Shown in pieces: positions 56,596-64,000 of a DNA stretch of 64,000 nt (its first letter is position 1; each line of letters starts with the position of its first letter). This DNA is from Anaerotignum sp. MB30-C6 (GTDB taxonomy: Bacteria; Bacillota; Clostridia; Lachnospirales; Anaerotignaceae), in NCBI RefSeq assembly GCF_030908465.1, contig NZ_CP133078.1:1488001-1552000 (forward strand), in the 5' to 3' direction. The notes under the pieces are model-generated. The model did no database searches. It had not been told where the DNA came from and saw nothing but the letters and a program-made list of their open reading frames with translations. A program made the position numbers and the translations under genes.

Positions 56596-56634
56596 AATAA
56601 GAACTGACCGTTTTAAAGAAGGTCAGTTCTTATT
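56596..56634. terminator. Terminator after the microprotein gene
   Basis: A perfect 14-bp stem (AATAAGAACTGACC/GGTCAGTTCTTATT) with an 11-base loop; flanking T-run suits both directions. Confidence 0.85.
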
Positions 56635-56683
56635 TATTACAAAATACAGCAGTACAAATTAAAACTGCCAGAGGATACCGCCA

Positions 56684-56944
56684 TTGTCATTGGAAAGTAG
56701 AACTTTGACACCATCAGGCGGACGGTATCCCGTAGATATTATCAAAGTGGCACCAATAGAAAAATGGAAAACCGTAATTAACTTCCAGAACAAAAACCCT
56801 CCCCTTGAGTTTCAAAAAGCATCTTACACAAAGTGTTTAGAAATGCGTTCTGCCTATGGTGTTGTTAAATTCACAGATCCTTATACAGGAGAGGCGTATC
56901 TGCCAAAAAGAAATGCATTGCAAAAAAAATACTCTCTATGTTAG
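56684..56944 (+). CDS. Hypothetical protein, possibly a gene fragment
   Basis: An 86-codon frame (LTPSGGRYPVDIIKVAP, KFTDPYTGEAYLPKRNAL). No ribosome-binding site precedes the ATG, and an overlapping frame just upstream (KLPEDTAIVIGK) may be part of the same older gene. Not recognised; it may be mobile-element debris. Confidence 0.3.
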   Translation: MSLESRTLTPSGGRYPVDIIKVAPIEKWKTVINFQNKNPPLEFQKASYTKCLEMRSAYGVVKFTDPYTGEAYLPKRNALQKKYSLC

Positions 56945-57283
56945 ATGTAGTAGGGGCAGAAGTTGCTTTTATTAATTAAAAGGCCTTATTTTATACGGAA
57001 ATAAGCAGTATAAAGTAAAGAAGCTAGTGTTTTCCTTCAAGAAATGGAACAAAGGATTGCGGTATTATAAGTCAGCCAGATTGTAGCGGGCATCATCCTT
57101 TCTTTTGTATCTAAGGGTGTTTTTCAGTATGATTTTGAGGAAAGCTTTGACCCTTTCAGCTCATTCATTCGATTTCCAGAGGCTAGTTAGGTGTTTGATG
57201 TTTGATTTTGAGTGATTTTCTGCCGTTAGACATCTTTCATTGGAATGAGGGTAAAGCTTCTTGTTATCATTCTTTTCATTTAC
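56945..57283. other. Non-coding stretch upstream of the ferredoxin gene
   Basis: Nothing convincing; degenerate frames only (for example YDFEESFDPFSSFIRF near 57130-57180). Confidence 0.35.
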
Positions 57284-57308
57284 GTTGTTTTAACAACATA
57301 AATGTTGT
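57284..57308. promoter_or_regulatory. Overlapping palindromes upstream of the ferredoxin/hcp unit
   Basis: GTTGTT-TT-AACAAC (57284-57297) overlaps ACAACAT-AA-ATGTTGT (57293-57308). Such symmetrical sites suit dimeric Crp/Fnr-type regulators, and a Crp/Fnr gene lies in the region. The regulator is inferred. Confidence 0.5.
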
Positions 57309-57379
57309 GAAATCAATGATAATATTGAACTAATAAAAAACAACATTTTAATAGCGATTCTGAAAAGGAGATGTTTCTT

Positions 57380-57568
57380 ATGAAGTATTTTGTGAACGAA
57401 AGTTGTATTGGGTGTGGGTTATGTGCAATTGCTTGTCCAGAGGTTTTTGAAATGACGGACGCAGGAGTTGCAATTGCTTCCAAAGAAGAAGTTTCCGTAG
57501 ACGTGCTGGATGCAGCAGCACAGGCACAAAGTGGTTGTCCTGTGAATGCCATCGAAAGCGATGATTAA
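57380..57568 (+). CDS. 4Fe-4S ferredoxin
   Basis: A 62-residue ferredoxin. Start at 57380 is fixed by AAAAGGAGATG; the ATG at 57371 lies within that site. Cluster Cys are in CIGCGLC and in SGCPVNAI near the C-terminus, with an additional Cys in IACPEVF. The second Cys set needed for an 8Fe protein is missing, so one cluster is expected. It probably gives electrons to Hcp encoded downstream (cupin gene between). Confidence 0.88.
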   Translation: MKYFVNESCIGCGLCAIACPEVFEMTDAGVAIASKEEVSVDVLDAAAQAQSGCPVNAIESDD

Positions 57569-57579
57569 GGAGGTTATAT

Positions 57580-57921
57580 ATGAATTACATAAAAAATATA
57601 GAACATGAGTCAGCATTGTGTTTAAAAGATGAAGTTTCTGTTCAGGCTGGGCAAATTGTGAGTAAAACCCTAGCTCAGAATCCTCATGTCAGCATTACTC
57701 TTTTTGCATTTTCAAAAGGGGAGGAAATCAGCTCCCATGATTCTAGTGGGGATGCAATGGTTTTGGTACTGGAAGGCACAGGGCAGTTCACCGTGGATGG
57801 TTCTGAATACGTTTTGAGTGCGGGTGAAACCTTAATTATGCCGGCAAAGAAACCTCATGCAGTATTTGCTAAAGAGGCCTTCAAAATGCTGCTCACAGTT
57901 GTTTCTCCCTCAATGAGCTGA
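57580..57921 (+). CDS. Small cupin-domain protein
   Basis: A 113-residue single cupin. Motif 1 is SSHDSSGDAMVLVLEGTG (with one His only) and motif 2 is LSAGETLIMPAKKPHAVF. Metal binding could involve the His of SSHD and the His of KPHAV. GGAGG precedes the ATG, 11 bases after the ferredoxin stop. Cupins of this kind are frequent beside hcp genes in clostridia; the role is not known. Confidence 0.87.
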   Translation: MNYIKNIEHESALCLKDEVSVQAGQIVSKTLAQNPHVSITLFAFSKGEEISSHDSSGDAMVLVLEGTGQFTVDGSEYVLSAGETLIMPAKKPHAVFAKEAFKMLLTVVSPSMS

Positions 57922-57977
57922 TAGAACAAAAAGAAAAATAACATAAAAAATATAAGTAAAATAAAGGAGTAATAATC

Positions 57978-59822
57978 ATGGAAAATAAAATGTTTTGCTA
58001 TCAATGCCAAGAAACTGCAGGATGTACAGGATGCACCCAGATGGGTGTTTGTGGCAAAAAGCCCGATATTGCTGGGATGCAGGATCTGTTAATATATGTA
58101 ACTAAGGGGCTGTCAGCTGTTACCACTGCCCTTCGTGCCCAGGGTGGAGAGGTTTCTTCCACAATTAATCACTTGATTACATTAAATCTTTTCATAACAA
58201 TTACCAACGCCAACTTTGATAAAGAAGCGATCACAGCTCGTATCCGTGGAACATTGGATGCAAAGCGTGAACTGCTTGCACAGGTAAGAAATAGGGAAAC
58301 GTTGCCCGAGGCGTCACACTGGTATGGGGACGCATCTACGTTTGAAGCAAAGGCAGCCAAGGTGGGTGTGCTTTCTACAGAAAATGAGGATATTCGTTCA
58401 TTGCGTGAACTGATTACTTATGGCTTAAAAGGACTTTCCGCCTACTCCAAGCATGCTAACGTTTTGCTGCAAGAAGATGGTGAAGTTGATGCATTTCTCC
58501 AGCGTGCTCTGTCGGCGACTCTGGATGACAATCTTTCCGCAGATGATTTGGTTGCACTGACACTGGAAACAGGAAAGTATGGTGTTTTCGGTATGGCTCT
58601 GCTGGACAAAGCAAATACGCAAGCCTACGGAAATCCTGAGATTACTAAGGTGAGTATTGGCGTGGGTTCTCGCCCAGGAATTTTGGTTTCCGGCCATGAC
58701 CTGCGGGACTTAGAAATGCTGCTTAAACAGACCCAAGAAACTGGTGTGGATGTATATACTCACTCTGAGATGTTGCCTGCACACTACTACCCTGCATTTA
58801 AGAAGTATTCTAATTTTGTAGGAAACTACGGGAATGCATGGTGGAAACAAAAAGAGGAATTTGAAACCTTCAACGGACCAATTCTCATGACTACCAACTG
58901 CATTGTTCCTCCTAAGGATAGCTATAAAGACCGTCTGTATACAACCGGTGCAGCAGGCTTCCTTGGTTGCAAGCATATTTCAGGTGCAATTGGAGAAGAA
59001 AAGGATTTCTCAGAAATCATTGAACACGCAAAACATTGCGTAGCTCCAACAGAAATCGAAACTGGAGAAATTATAGGCGGCTTTGCACACAACCAAGTTC
59101 TGGCTCTCGCCGATCAGGTGGTTGCGGCAGTAAAATCAGGTGCAATCAAAAAGTTTGTGGTTATGGCAGGTTGTGATGGTCGTGCCAAGAGCCGCAATTA
59201 TTATACTGACTTTGCCCAAGCTCTGCCCAAGGATGCGGTTATTCTCACTGCAGGTTGTGCCAAGTATAAGTACAACAAATTGGAACTGGGTGACATCGGT
59301 GGTATTCCTCGTGTATTGGATGCGGGACAATGCAATGACTCCTACTCCTTGGCTGTTATCGCACTGAAGTTGAAAGAGGTTTTTGGATTGGAGGACATCA
59401 ACGATTTGCCTATCGTTTATAACATTGCTTGGTATGAGCAAAAAGCAGTGATTGTACTTCTGGCTCTGCTGTATTTGGGTGTGAAAAATATTCATTTAGG
59501 GCCAACACTTCCTGCGTTCCTTAGCCAGAATGTAGCAAAGGTACTGGTAGAAAACTTTGGCATTGCAGGGATTGGAAATGTTGAGGATGACATAAAGCTG
59601 TTTTTTGACGAAGATACTACAAATGACTTTGTTACTGGTGATATGATAATGAGCGATATTTTGCGTAAATACCCCGAAACTGCTCCTGCACTGATGGAGT
59701 GTGGAATGCATTGTTTAGGTTGTCCTTCCTCCCAGATGGAGACTTTAGCAGATGCATGTATGGTTCATGGGTTAAATGTGAATGATGTATTAAAAGCTGT
59801 AAATAGTAAGGTGAACGGTTAA
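57978..59822 (+). CDS. hcp: Hybrid cluster protein (hydroxylamine reductase) fused to DUF1858
   Basis: A 614-residue protein. The N-terminus has C7-x2-C10-x8-C19-x5-C25, the 4Fe-4S site of class I-type enzymes from anaerobes. Further hybrid-cluster marks are [35 protein letters not shown] and [10 protein letters not shown]. Standard Hcp ends near residue 550; here a DUF1858 domain follows ([18 protein letters not shown], then [11 protein letters not shown]). Hcp reduces NO to N2O or hydroxylamine to ammonia. AAAGGAG precedes the ATG. The upstream ferredoxin is the likely donor. Confidence 0.94.
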   Translation: MENKMFCYQCQETAGCTGCTQMGVCGKKPDIAGMQDLLIYVTKGLSAVTTALRAQGGEVSSTINHLITLNLFITITNANFDKEAITARIRGTLDAKRELLAQVRNRETLPEASHWYGDASTFEAKAAKVGVLSTENEDIRSLRELITYGLKGLSAYSKHANVLLQEDGEVDAFLQRALSATLDDNLSADDLVALTLETGKYGVFGMALLDKANTQAYGNPEITKVSIGVGSRPGILVSGHDLRDLEMLLKQTQETGVDVYTHSEMLPAHYYPAFKKYSNFVGNYGNAWWKQKEEFETFNGPILMTTNCIVPPKDSYKDRLYTTGAAGFLGCKHISGAIGEEKDFSEIIEHAKHCVAPTEIETGEIIGGFAHNQVLALADQVVAAVKSGAIKKFVVMAGCDGRAKSRNYYTDFAQALPKDAVILTAGCAKYKYNKLELGDIGGIPRVLDAGQCNDSYSLAVIALKLKEVFGLEDINDLPIVYNIAWYEQKAVIVLLALLYLGVKNIHLGPTLPAFLSQNVAKVLVENFGIAGIGNVEDDIKLFFDEDTTNDFVTGDMIMSDILRKYPETAPALMECGMHCLGCPSSQMETLADACMVHGLNVNDVLKAVNSKVNG

Positions 59823-59888
59823 CGTTAAGATTAAGGTCATGGAATACTTAATTATTCCATGACCACATTTTTAGAAAGGGTTGAGATT

Positions 59889-60500
59889 ATGAGTGCATTT
59901 TTAGGGCCAATTCATTACTGGCTTTATCGTAAAATTCAGTTGCAGGAGGGATTGACGGAAGCAATGTTGTCTTCGATTCTGTCAGAAGAAGAGCGTAATG
60001 CCTTGGAAAACAAGCTAAATATAACTTATGGAATTGTTGAGCGACGCCCGTTGGAAGACGTGATTGATAACGGTAACATCCACGGTTGGTTGCAAGGCCA
60101 AATCGGTATTGCAGAGAAGCGCTTTGCAGCAACAGTTACAGAAATTTTACATGGCGATCCAACAAAAATTGAAGTGCTTAAACAACGGGCATTTCAACTG
60201 GGATTGCATAATCCGTTGTTAGATTCTAATGATGCTCAGGAAATCTATCGAGCTTTGAATGATGTACTGCTGGAAGGCATGCCCTGTGACCACGTCAATG
60301 AAATTTTAGAGCAGAGTGAGCAACGTGTTCGCTGGCACCAGACTGTGGATTTGCATTTACCTTTTTGGGATGCAGTAGGTGGAAAGATTGAAAACTATTA
60401 TGTATTACGAGAGGCTTTTGTTTCAGGGAGTCTTTCTGGCGGTCATTTTTCTTTTCAACGGATAGACGGGCAGTTTCTCATTGAGGAGGTGCAAAGATGA
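59889..60500 (+). CDS. Conserved hypothetical protein of the hcp cluster
   Basis: A 203-residue protein; start at 59889 by GAAAGGGTTGAG. It opens MSAFLGPIHYWLYRKIQLQE and is mainly helical, with NIHGWLQGQIGIAEKRFAA and CDHVNEILEQS further on, ending in a beta-like VSGSLSGGHFSFQRIDG. There is one Cys and no heme or cluster motif. It is coupled to the hemerythrin gene by a 4-base overlap, so it shares its task in NO/O2 stress. Family name not recognised. Confidence 0.75.
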   Translation: MSAFLGPIHYWLYRKIQLQEGLTEAMLSSILSEEERNALENKLNITYGIVERRPLEDVIDNGNIHGWLQGQIGIAEKRFAATVTEILHGDPTKIEVLKQRAFQLGLHNPLLDSNDAQEIYRALNDVLLEGMPCDHVNEILEQSEQRVRWHQTVDLHLPFWDAVGGKIENYYVLREAFVSGSLSGGHFSFQRIDGQFLIEEVQR

Positions 60501-61054
60501 ATTCTATTGAATTAATGGTACAGGAACATAAAAATATTCTTGCCCTTGTAGCGGTAATCCGTAATGCCGGCTGCCGCATATTGGAGGGTGCCCCCATAGA
60601 AGTAAATGATTTTAGGGATATGATTACCTTTGCACGAACCTATGCGGATCAACATCATCATGGGAAAGAGGAGCGGATTTTGTTCCGAGAGATGACGGGG
60701 CGGCTGGGTCCTGCTGCCGTAAAGCTGATTCAACATGGTATGTTGGTTGAGCATGATATGGGGAGGTTTCACTTGGGTGAGCTTGAAGTTGCATTAGAAC
60801 GTTATGAGTCTGCCCCAAACACTCTGGACAAGCTGGAAATTTTGGTAAACGCCGGTGTATGGGCGAACCTATTACAACGTCATATTGACAAAGAGGATAA
60901 TGTAGTTTATACGTTTGCAGGACGTAGCCTTACGGATGATGTGTTGCAGAGCATAAACAGTGAAGTGGAACTTTTTGAAAATCAAGCGGAAGAGAAGGGA
61001 GTTCAGGAGACTGCTTTGAATTTGTTGAAACACCTCACGGAAAAATATTGCTAA
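60497..61054 (+). CDS. Hemerythrin HHE-domain protein
   Basis: A 185-residue four-helix protein with a diiron site: H11 in VQEHKN, H54/H55 with E58/E59 in HHHGKEER, H86 in VEHDMGR, and H129 with D131/E133 in RHIDKEDN. Such proteins bind O2 or NO. Its start overlaps the preceding gene by 4 bases. It stands in the hcp cluster together with a flavodiiron-like domain, so sensing or binding of NO/O2 fits. Confidence 0.92.
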   Translation: MNSIELMVQEHKNILALVAVIRNAGCRILEGAPIEVNDFRDMITFARTYADQHHHGKEERILFREMTGRLGPAAVKLIQHGMLVEHDMGRFHLGELEVALERYESAPNTLDKLEILVNAGVWANLLQRHIDKEDNVVYTFAGRSLTDDVLQSINSEVELFENQAEEKGVQETALNLLKHLTEKYC

Positions 61055-61078
61055 TTCAAAGAAAGAAGGGATATGATT

Positions 61079-61372
61079 ATGAGTTTCGAACAATGGAAGG
61101 AACATATTTCGAATTTTGAACGCATTGATGTTCGTCACTTACAAGGAAACTTTTTCCCTGGTTTACAAAAACGTGCTGCTGGTTTGGATAAAGGTTGTGG
61201 GTTAACAATTATACAAACTTTTGAGCCCCTACCTCTTTATGCCCCTATGGAAGCTCTTGGGTTTGAACATTTTGCGCAACAAGTCGGGGAAGATGAGTTT
61301 CATATTTATTTCTTCCGTGTGCAGAAGACGGAGACGGCTGAGGTGCGCCCTTTCGCCCCCTGGCTTTGTTGA
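61079..61372 (+). CDS. DUF2249 family protein
   Basis: A 97-residue protein with IDVRHLQGNFFPGLQKRA, LTIIQTFEPLPLYAPMEALGFEH and EFHIYFFRV, the TusA-like fold of DUF2249. It has one Cys in GCGLT and one near the end. DUF2249 proteins are often beside hemerythrin and nitrite/NO genes. The ATG at 61079 lies 8 bases from GAAGGG, better than the one at 61073. It overlaps the next gene by 7 bases. Confidence 0.85.
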   Translation: MSFEQWKEHISNFERIDVRHLQGNFFPGLQKRAAGLDKGCGLTIIQTFEPLPLYAPMEALGFEHFAQQVGEDEFHIYFFRVQKTETAEVRPFAPWLC

Positions 61373-61764
61373 ACTATCCCATGATCGATGAAAGACTAGG
61401 CCAAATAGCTGTGGACTTTTGGGATATTACATGGAATGATCAAAAGCGAACGTTGCCTTACGAGATGCGTTTGCTGCTTTCTCTGACGAATGCAGTGGGT
61501 GCGGGGCGAATGCGTCAAGCAACGAGAGAATTGGTAAAGGCGTATATCCATGGGCTTGATTCTGCTGCTCTGGACGATGTATTTGAACTTCTGGCGTGGA
61601 ATCAGGGAATTGGTTATTTCAGTTCGGAAATCGGACCATCGCAGCTATTTCAGGCATACAAACTAATCAAGACTCGTGAGAAATCAGGAAAGAAGCGCAG
61701 CGAAATTGAACATGAATTAAAGGAGAAATTTGGAGAAAAGAATCCCGATGTTAAGGTGCAGTAA
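61366..61764 (+). CDS. Carboxymuconolactone decarboxylase-like protein without the CxxC
   Basis: A 132-residue helical protein resembling the CMD/AhpD fold (PYEMRLLLSLTNAVGAGRMRQATRELVKAYIHGLDSAALDDVFELLAWNQG in parts: TRELVKAYIHG, DVFELLAWNQG). The positions of the C-x2-C of AhpD hold other residues and no Cys is present, so no disulfide chemistry is expected. Coupled to DUF2249 by overlap. Probably a structural or regulatory paralogue. Confidence 0.65.
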   Translation: MLNYPMIDERLGQIAVDFWDITWNDQKRTLPYEMRLLLSLTNAVGAGRMRQATRELVKAYIHGLDSAALDDVFELLAWNQGIGYFSSEIGPSQLFQAYKLIKTREKSGKKRSEIEHELKEKFGEKNPDVKVQ

Positions 61765-61809
61765 CCCTGTTTTTTCACTAAAAATTACGCTAAAAGTGTA
61801 TCTGGGAAT

Positions 61810-62118
61810 GCAGGTGATACCGCACGAAAACTAATTCATAACATGCTGACAATCTCATCCCAAAAAAACTTAACTTTATCATGGCGTATTTTTCATACTT
61901 CAGCAAAGCCTATTCCGGGGCGGTTGCTATCTTATCTTTCTTTCCAGGCGACTCGTGAGGGCAAGCAAAAATTTGATATCCCTTTTAATCGGCAGCAGTT
62001 GGCCGAATACCTAAGTGTAGACCACAGTGCGCTTTCAAATGAATTAGGTAAAATGCAACGGGAAGGGCTGTTTACAGTTCATAGAAACCACTTTTTAATA
62101 AAAACCGACTTGGTATAA
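61810..62118 (+). pseudogene. Crp/Fnr regulator, only the HTH end left
   Basis: From about codon HNMLTISSQKN the frame matches the central helix and C-terminal winged helix of Crp/Fnr proteins (RLLSYLSFQATREGKQ, FDIPFNRQQLAEYLSVDHSALSNELGKM, EGLF). The whole N-terminal sensor domain is missing; upstream in-frame residues do not fit one. The first ATG (61843) has no ribosome-binding site. Confidence 0.7.
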
Positions 62119-62331
62119 AAAATTTTTAATCCATTCACAACACAATTATATTGTTGGAGCAGTCAATCTTTCCTAATAATGGTGTGGTTGTATACTTCAT
62201 CGTGAGCCTATACTTAAGAGTCATTTTTTTTGTTGTTCTATCTAGGCTAAGATTTGACCCGTTTCTTTTAATTTATTTTTCTGCTTTTAGCTTCCAGAGT
62301 GTTTACTATCTATAGATAATTATTTTTGTGA
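62119..62331. other. Intergenic, nothing coding seen
   Basis: Short frames only; no gene, terminator or repeat stands out before the palindrome that follows. Confidence 0.3.
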
Positions 62332-62357
62332 TTTCATGCTGCGTACGCAACATGAAA
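62332..62357. promoter_or_regulatory. 26-bp palindrome upstream of the flavodiiron-type gene
   Basis: TTTCATG-CTGCGTACGCAA-CATGAAA pairs at 12 of 13 positions around 62344/62345. It is the longest palindrome noticed here and lies 88 bases before the gene. A dimeric regulator, possibly of Crp/Fnr type, is the likely binder. Confidence 0.6.
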
Positions 62358-62444
62358 CAGAGAAACTTATGTTAAACTAAAATTATTACTAACATTAACA
62401 ATACGAAACAAAGTATAAATATATGGTTAAAAGGAGGAAAATTT

Positions 62445-63149
62445 ATGAATTATTCAATTTCACATTCATGTACAGTTCTGGGAAAAGTTATCCAAAAACC
62501 AGATCGTAGCTTTTCATTTTTAGCGTATGTCTTGCGAGGAGAAAAGAATGTGCTTATTGATACTGTTCCCGAAAAAGTTGGAGAGACGTTCATGGCCGAG
62601 TTAAAACAGTTAGTTCCCCTTAGTCAGTTGGATGCGATCATCCTTAATCATTCTGAAGAAGATCATAGTGGAGCTCTTGCACTATTGCTGGCTGAAAGGG
62701 CGGATATTCCAATTTACTGCACCGCAGCCTGCAAACATCGTTTGGTTTCCCGTTATCCTAATGCAAATTTTATAGAAGTGGAAAATTTATCAACATTAAA
62801 AGTTGGAACATTTCAGCTTCGCTTTACCCATACGCCAGGGTTGCATTGGGATGACAATATGGTTACTTATTTTGAAAATGAACAAATCTTGTTTTCCAAT
62901 GATTTGTTTGGGCAATATTTGGGATGCGAACCCCCCTTGGATAAAGATTATACCACTGACAGGGTTTTACAGGGAGCAAAAACATATTTTGATAAGGTGT
63001 TTGCACAAGCAACTTCCCATGAAAAACGTGCAATTTTGGGCTTGGCAGACTTAAAATTGGAATGTATTGCACCTGGGCATGGTGTAATTTTGACAGGAAA
63101 GTTAGATGACGTTTTTACTCTTTATCAAACAGAATGCGCTGTGTATTAA
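62445..63149 (+). CDS. Stand-alone flavodiiron-type metallo-beta-lactamase domain protein
   Basis: A 234-residue protein equal to the N-terminal half of flavodiiron proteins (FprA/NorV). All diiron ligands are in place: H69, E71, D73 with H74 (NHSEEDHSG), H134 (GLHWDD), D153 (SNDLFG) and H212 (PGHGV). The C-terminal FMN-binding flavodoxin domain is absent, and the frame ends cleanly. Such enzymes reduce O2 or NO; electrons must come from a separate flavoprotein or rubredoxin, not found in the window. AAAGGAGG precedes the ATG. Confidence 0.9.
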   Translation: MNYSISHSCTVLGKVIQKPDRSFSFLAYVLRGEKNVLIDTVPEKVGETFMAELKQLVPLSQLDAIILNHSEEDHSGALALLLAERADIPIYCTAACKHRLVSRYPNANFIEVENLSTLKVGTFQLRFTHTPGLHWDDNMVTYFENEQILFSNDLFGQYLGCEPPLDKDYTTDRVLQGAKTYFDKVFAQATSHEKRAILGLADLKLECIAPGHGVILTGKLDDVFTLYQTECAVY

Positions 63150-63219
63150 TTGGTCATATCAGGAAAGCAATATAGGTGAAACCGTTGTAAAAGACCTATG
63201 GCTAAAACTTAGGGCCTAA

Positions 63220-63408
63220 TCATTGTATAATTTTAAAAGATGATTCTTTCAAAGCCAGCAAGCCCTCGGAGCGCATTTGTGATAATTCACGTGTTAATGT
63301 GCTGTGATCTGCGCATAGATAAGCAGCCAACTCGAGACGTCCTAAAGGAATATCCAAAAAATGTTTAGTGAGAAGAGGAATGACACCCAAAGTTCTGTCA
63401 CGGGAGGT
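63220..63408 (-). pseudogene. Second Crp/Fnr HTH remnant
   Basis: A continuous minus-strand frame without start: DRTLGVIPLLTKHF, then DIPLGRLELAAYLCADHSTL, TRELSQMRSEGLLALK, ending at 63220. This is the winged-helix end of a Crp/Fnr protein. Sensor domain, start and ribosome-binding site are missing. Confidence 0.7.
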
Positions 63409-63504
63409 TTATAAATAATGAGTGGAAAGTGCGTCAATAGATTATGACGCGAGATTAGGTACTTTAATATTGAAATTCACCTTCGAAATTAACTTTAATA
63501 AATT

Positions 63505-63552
63505 AAAAAAGGAATCAACCAGTGATTTTCTTGCTGTTTGATTCCTTTTTTT
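63505..63552. terminator. Bidirectional terminator
   Basis: Perfect 14-bp arms AAAAAAGGAATCAA and TTGATTCCTTTTTT; serves the Crp/Fnr gene on the minus strand. Confidence 0.88.
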
Positions 63553-63587
63553 AGTATTGATTTTCCAAACTTAGTTTGCTGTTCTTC

Positions 63588-64000
63588 TTAAAGTCGTTCT
63601 TTTACTTGGAATTTATCTGTAGTCTTTTTTATTACGATTGTACGATTATCAATCTCAATAATGCCTTCTTCTTTTAATTTTTTAAGTTCTCTAAACAGTG
63701 AAGGTCTTTGTACACCTAAATAATCTGCCAGTTGCCTTTTACTCATTGGAAGCAGAATTACTGAAGACTTCTGTATGATAGCTTGCTGTTTAAGATAATT
63801 CATAATATTTTCACGAAGTGTTCTTTGTGTAAACATTGCTATCTTTTGATTTATTCCTTGGGAATTTTGTGAGATTGACTTTATATAATCCAGTGTAAAG
63901 TTGTAGTCGTGCAAGAATTCTAATACAGCATTTATATTAATGTGGACAATTTGACAATCTGTAAGACAATAGATATTAAGGGGATAACTGTGGTTTTCAC
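63588..64000 (-). CDS. Crp/Fnr family regulator, partial (5' end outside window)
   Basis: The frame is open to the window edge. The visible ~137 residues are the end of the sensor barrel (NHSYPLNIYCLTDCQIVHIN), the dimer helix (LEFLHDYNFTLDYIKSI) and the winged helix (ILLPMSKRQLADYLGVQRPSLFRELKKLKEEGIIEI). Cys in the visible sensor part (YCLTDC) could matter for redox sensing. It is the only regulator near the hcp region that looks intact and is a good candidate for control of these genes. A terminator follows the stop. Confidence 0.88.
   Translation of the reverse strand, partial: ENHSYPLNIYCLTDCQIVHININAVLEFLHDYNFTLDYIKSISQNSQGINQKIAMFTQRTLRENIMNYLKQQAIIQKSSVILLPMSKRQLADYLGVQRPSLFRELKKLKEEGIIEIDNRTIVIKKTTDKFQVKERL

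Noticed and set aside
1-64000. CRISPR arrays, tRNA and rRNA genes
   Set aside because: No regularly spaced repeats, cloverleaf-like sequences or rRNA segments were recognised on reading through; a covariance search was not possible.

Overview
The window reads as a low-GC, Gram-positive anaerobe of the class Clostridia. This is an inference from A/T-rich DNA, strong GGAGG ribosome-binding sites, a propionate CoA-transferase next to a lactate permease, a class I-like hybrid cluster protein, and relics of clostridial conjugative elements. A lactate- or alanine-fermenting propionate producer (Anaerotignum/Clostridium propionicum-like) would fit. No rRNA, tRNA or CRISPR array was seen.

Layout. 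(1) 1-5.2 kb is accessory DNA: the 3' end of a Ski2-like helicase gene, a protein with a HEPN-type R-x6-H motif, a RhuM protein and a serine recombinase. (2) 5.3-24.7 kb is most of a Tn1549-like integrative and conjugative element, nearly all on the minus strand: large serine recombinase, a broken sigma-like gene, an ANT(9) spectinomycin-resistance gene with a nucleoside phosphorylase, a CD3324-type regulator, relaxase, MobC, ArdC/YodL/DUF4316 protein, TopB, DUF4366 and DUF4315. It is decayed. The type IV secretion genes are absent, a giant gene keeps only its two ends, the relaxase has lost its usual ATG, and unrelated cargo (two HNH-type genes, an HExxH protein and an unknown) sits inside. 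(3) 24.7-26.0 kb holds relics of another conjugative module, including a broken DUF4320 gene. (4) 26.0-29.7 kb is a compact cluster: MarR regulator, AhpD-like protein, dihydrolipoamide dehydrogenase with its own lipoyl domain, and lipoate-protein ligase. (5) 30.1-36.6 kb is a complete trp operon (trpE-G-D-C-F/B-A, minus strand) with a sigma-A-type promoter, a Trp-codon leader peptide and an attenuator terminator; trpF and trpB are fused.

(6) 37-47 kb: an IS256-type remnant, a secreted Kelch protein, then propionate CoA-transferase, a VOC protein and a lactate permease, followed by a putative regulator and a membrane protein. (7) 47.2-54.9 kb is a six-gene operon (VTC domain, DUF4956, CotH, glycosidase-like, HEAT-like, processive GT2) that looks like an envelope or exopolysaccharide system. 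(8) 55-57 kb holds prophage tape-measure relics and a small gene that reads as Cys/Arg-rich in one frame and as an Ala/Val helix in another. (9) 57.3-64 kb is a nitrosative/oxidative stress region: ferredoxin, cupin, Hcp fused to DUF1858, a conserved hypothetical, hemerythrin, DUF2249, a CMD-like protein, a stand-alone flavodiiron-type metallo-beta-lactamase domain with a long palindrome upstream, two Crp/Fnr HTH relics and a third Crp/Fnr gene running off the window.

The strongest candidates for undescribed biology are the lipoyl/AhpD redox cluster, the VTC-DUF4956-CotH-GH-HEAT-GT2 operon, the helicase-HEPN pair, and the leader-peptide control of a Gram-positive trp operon.
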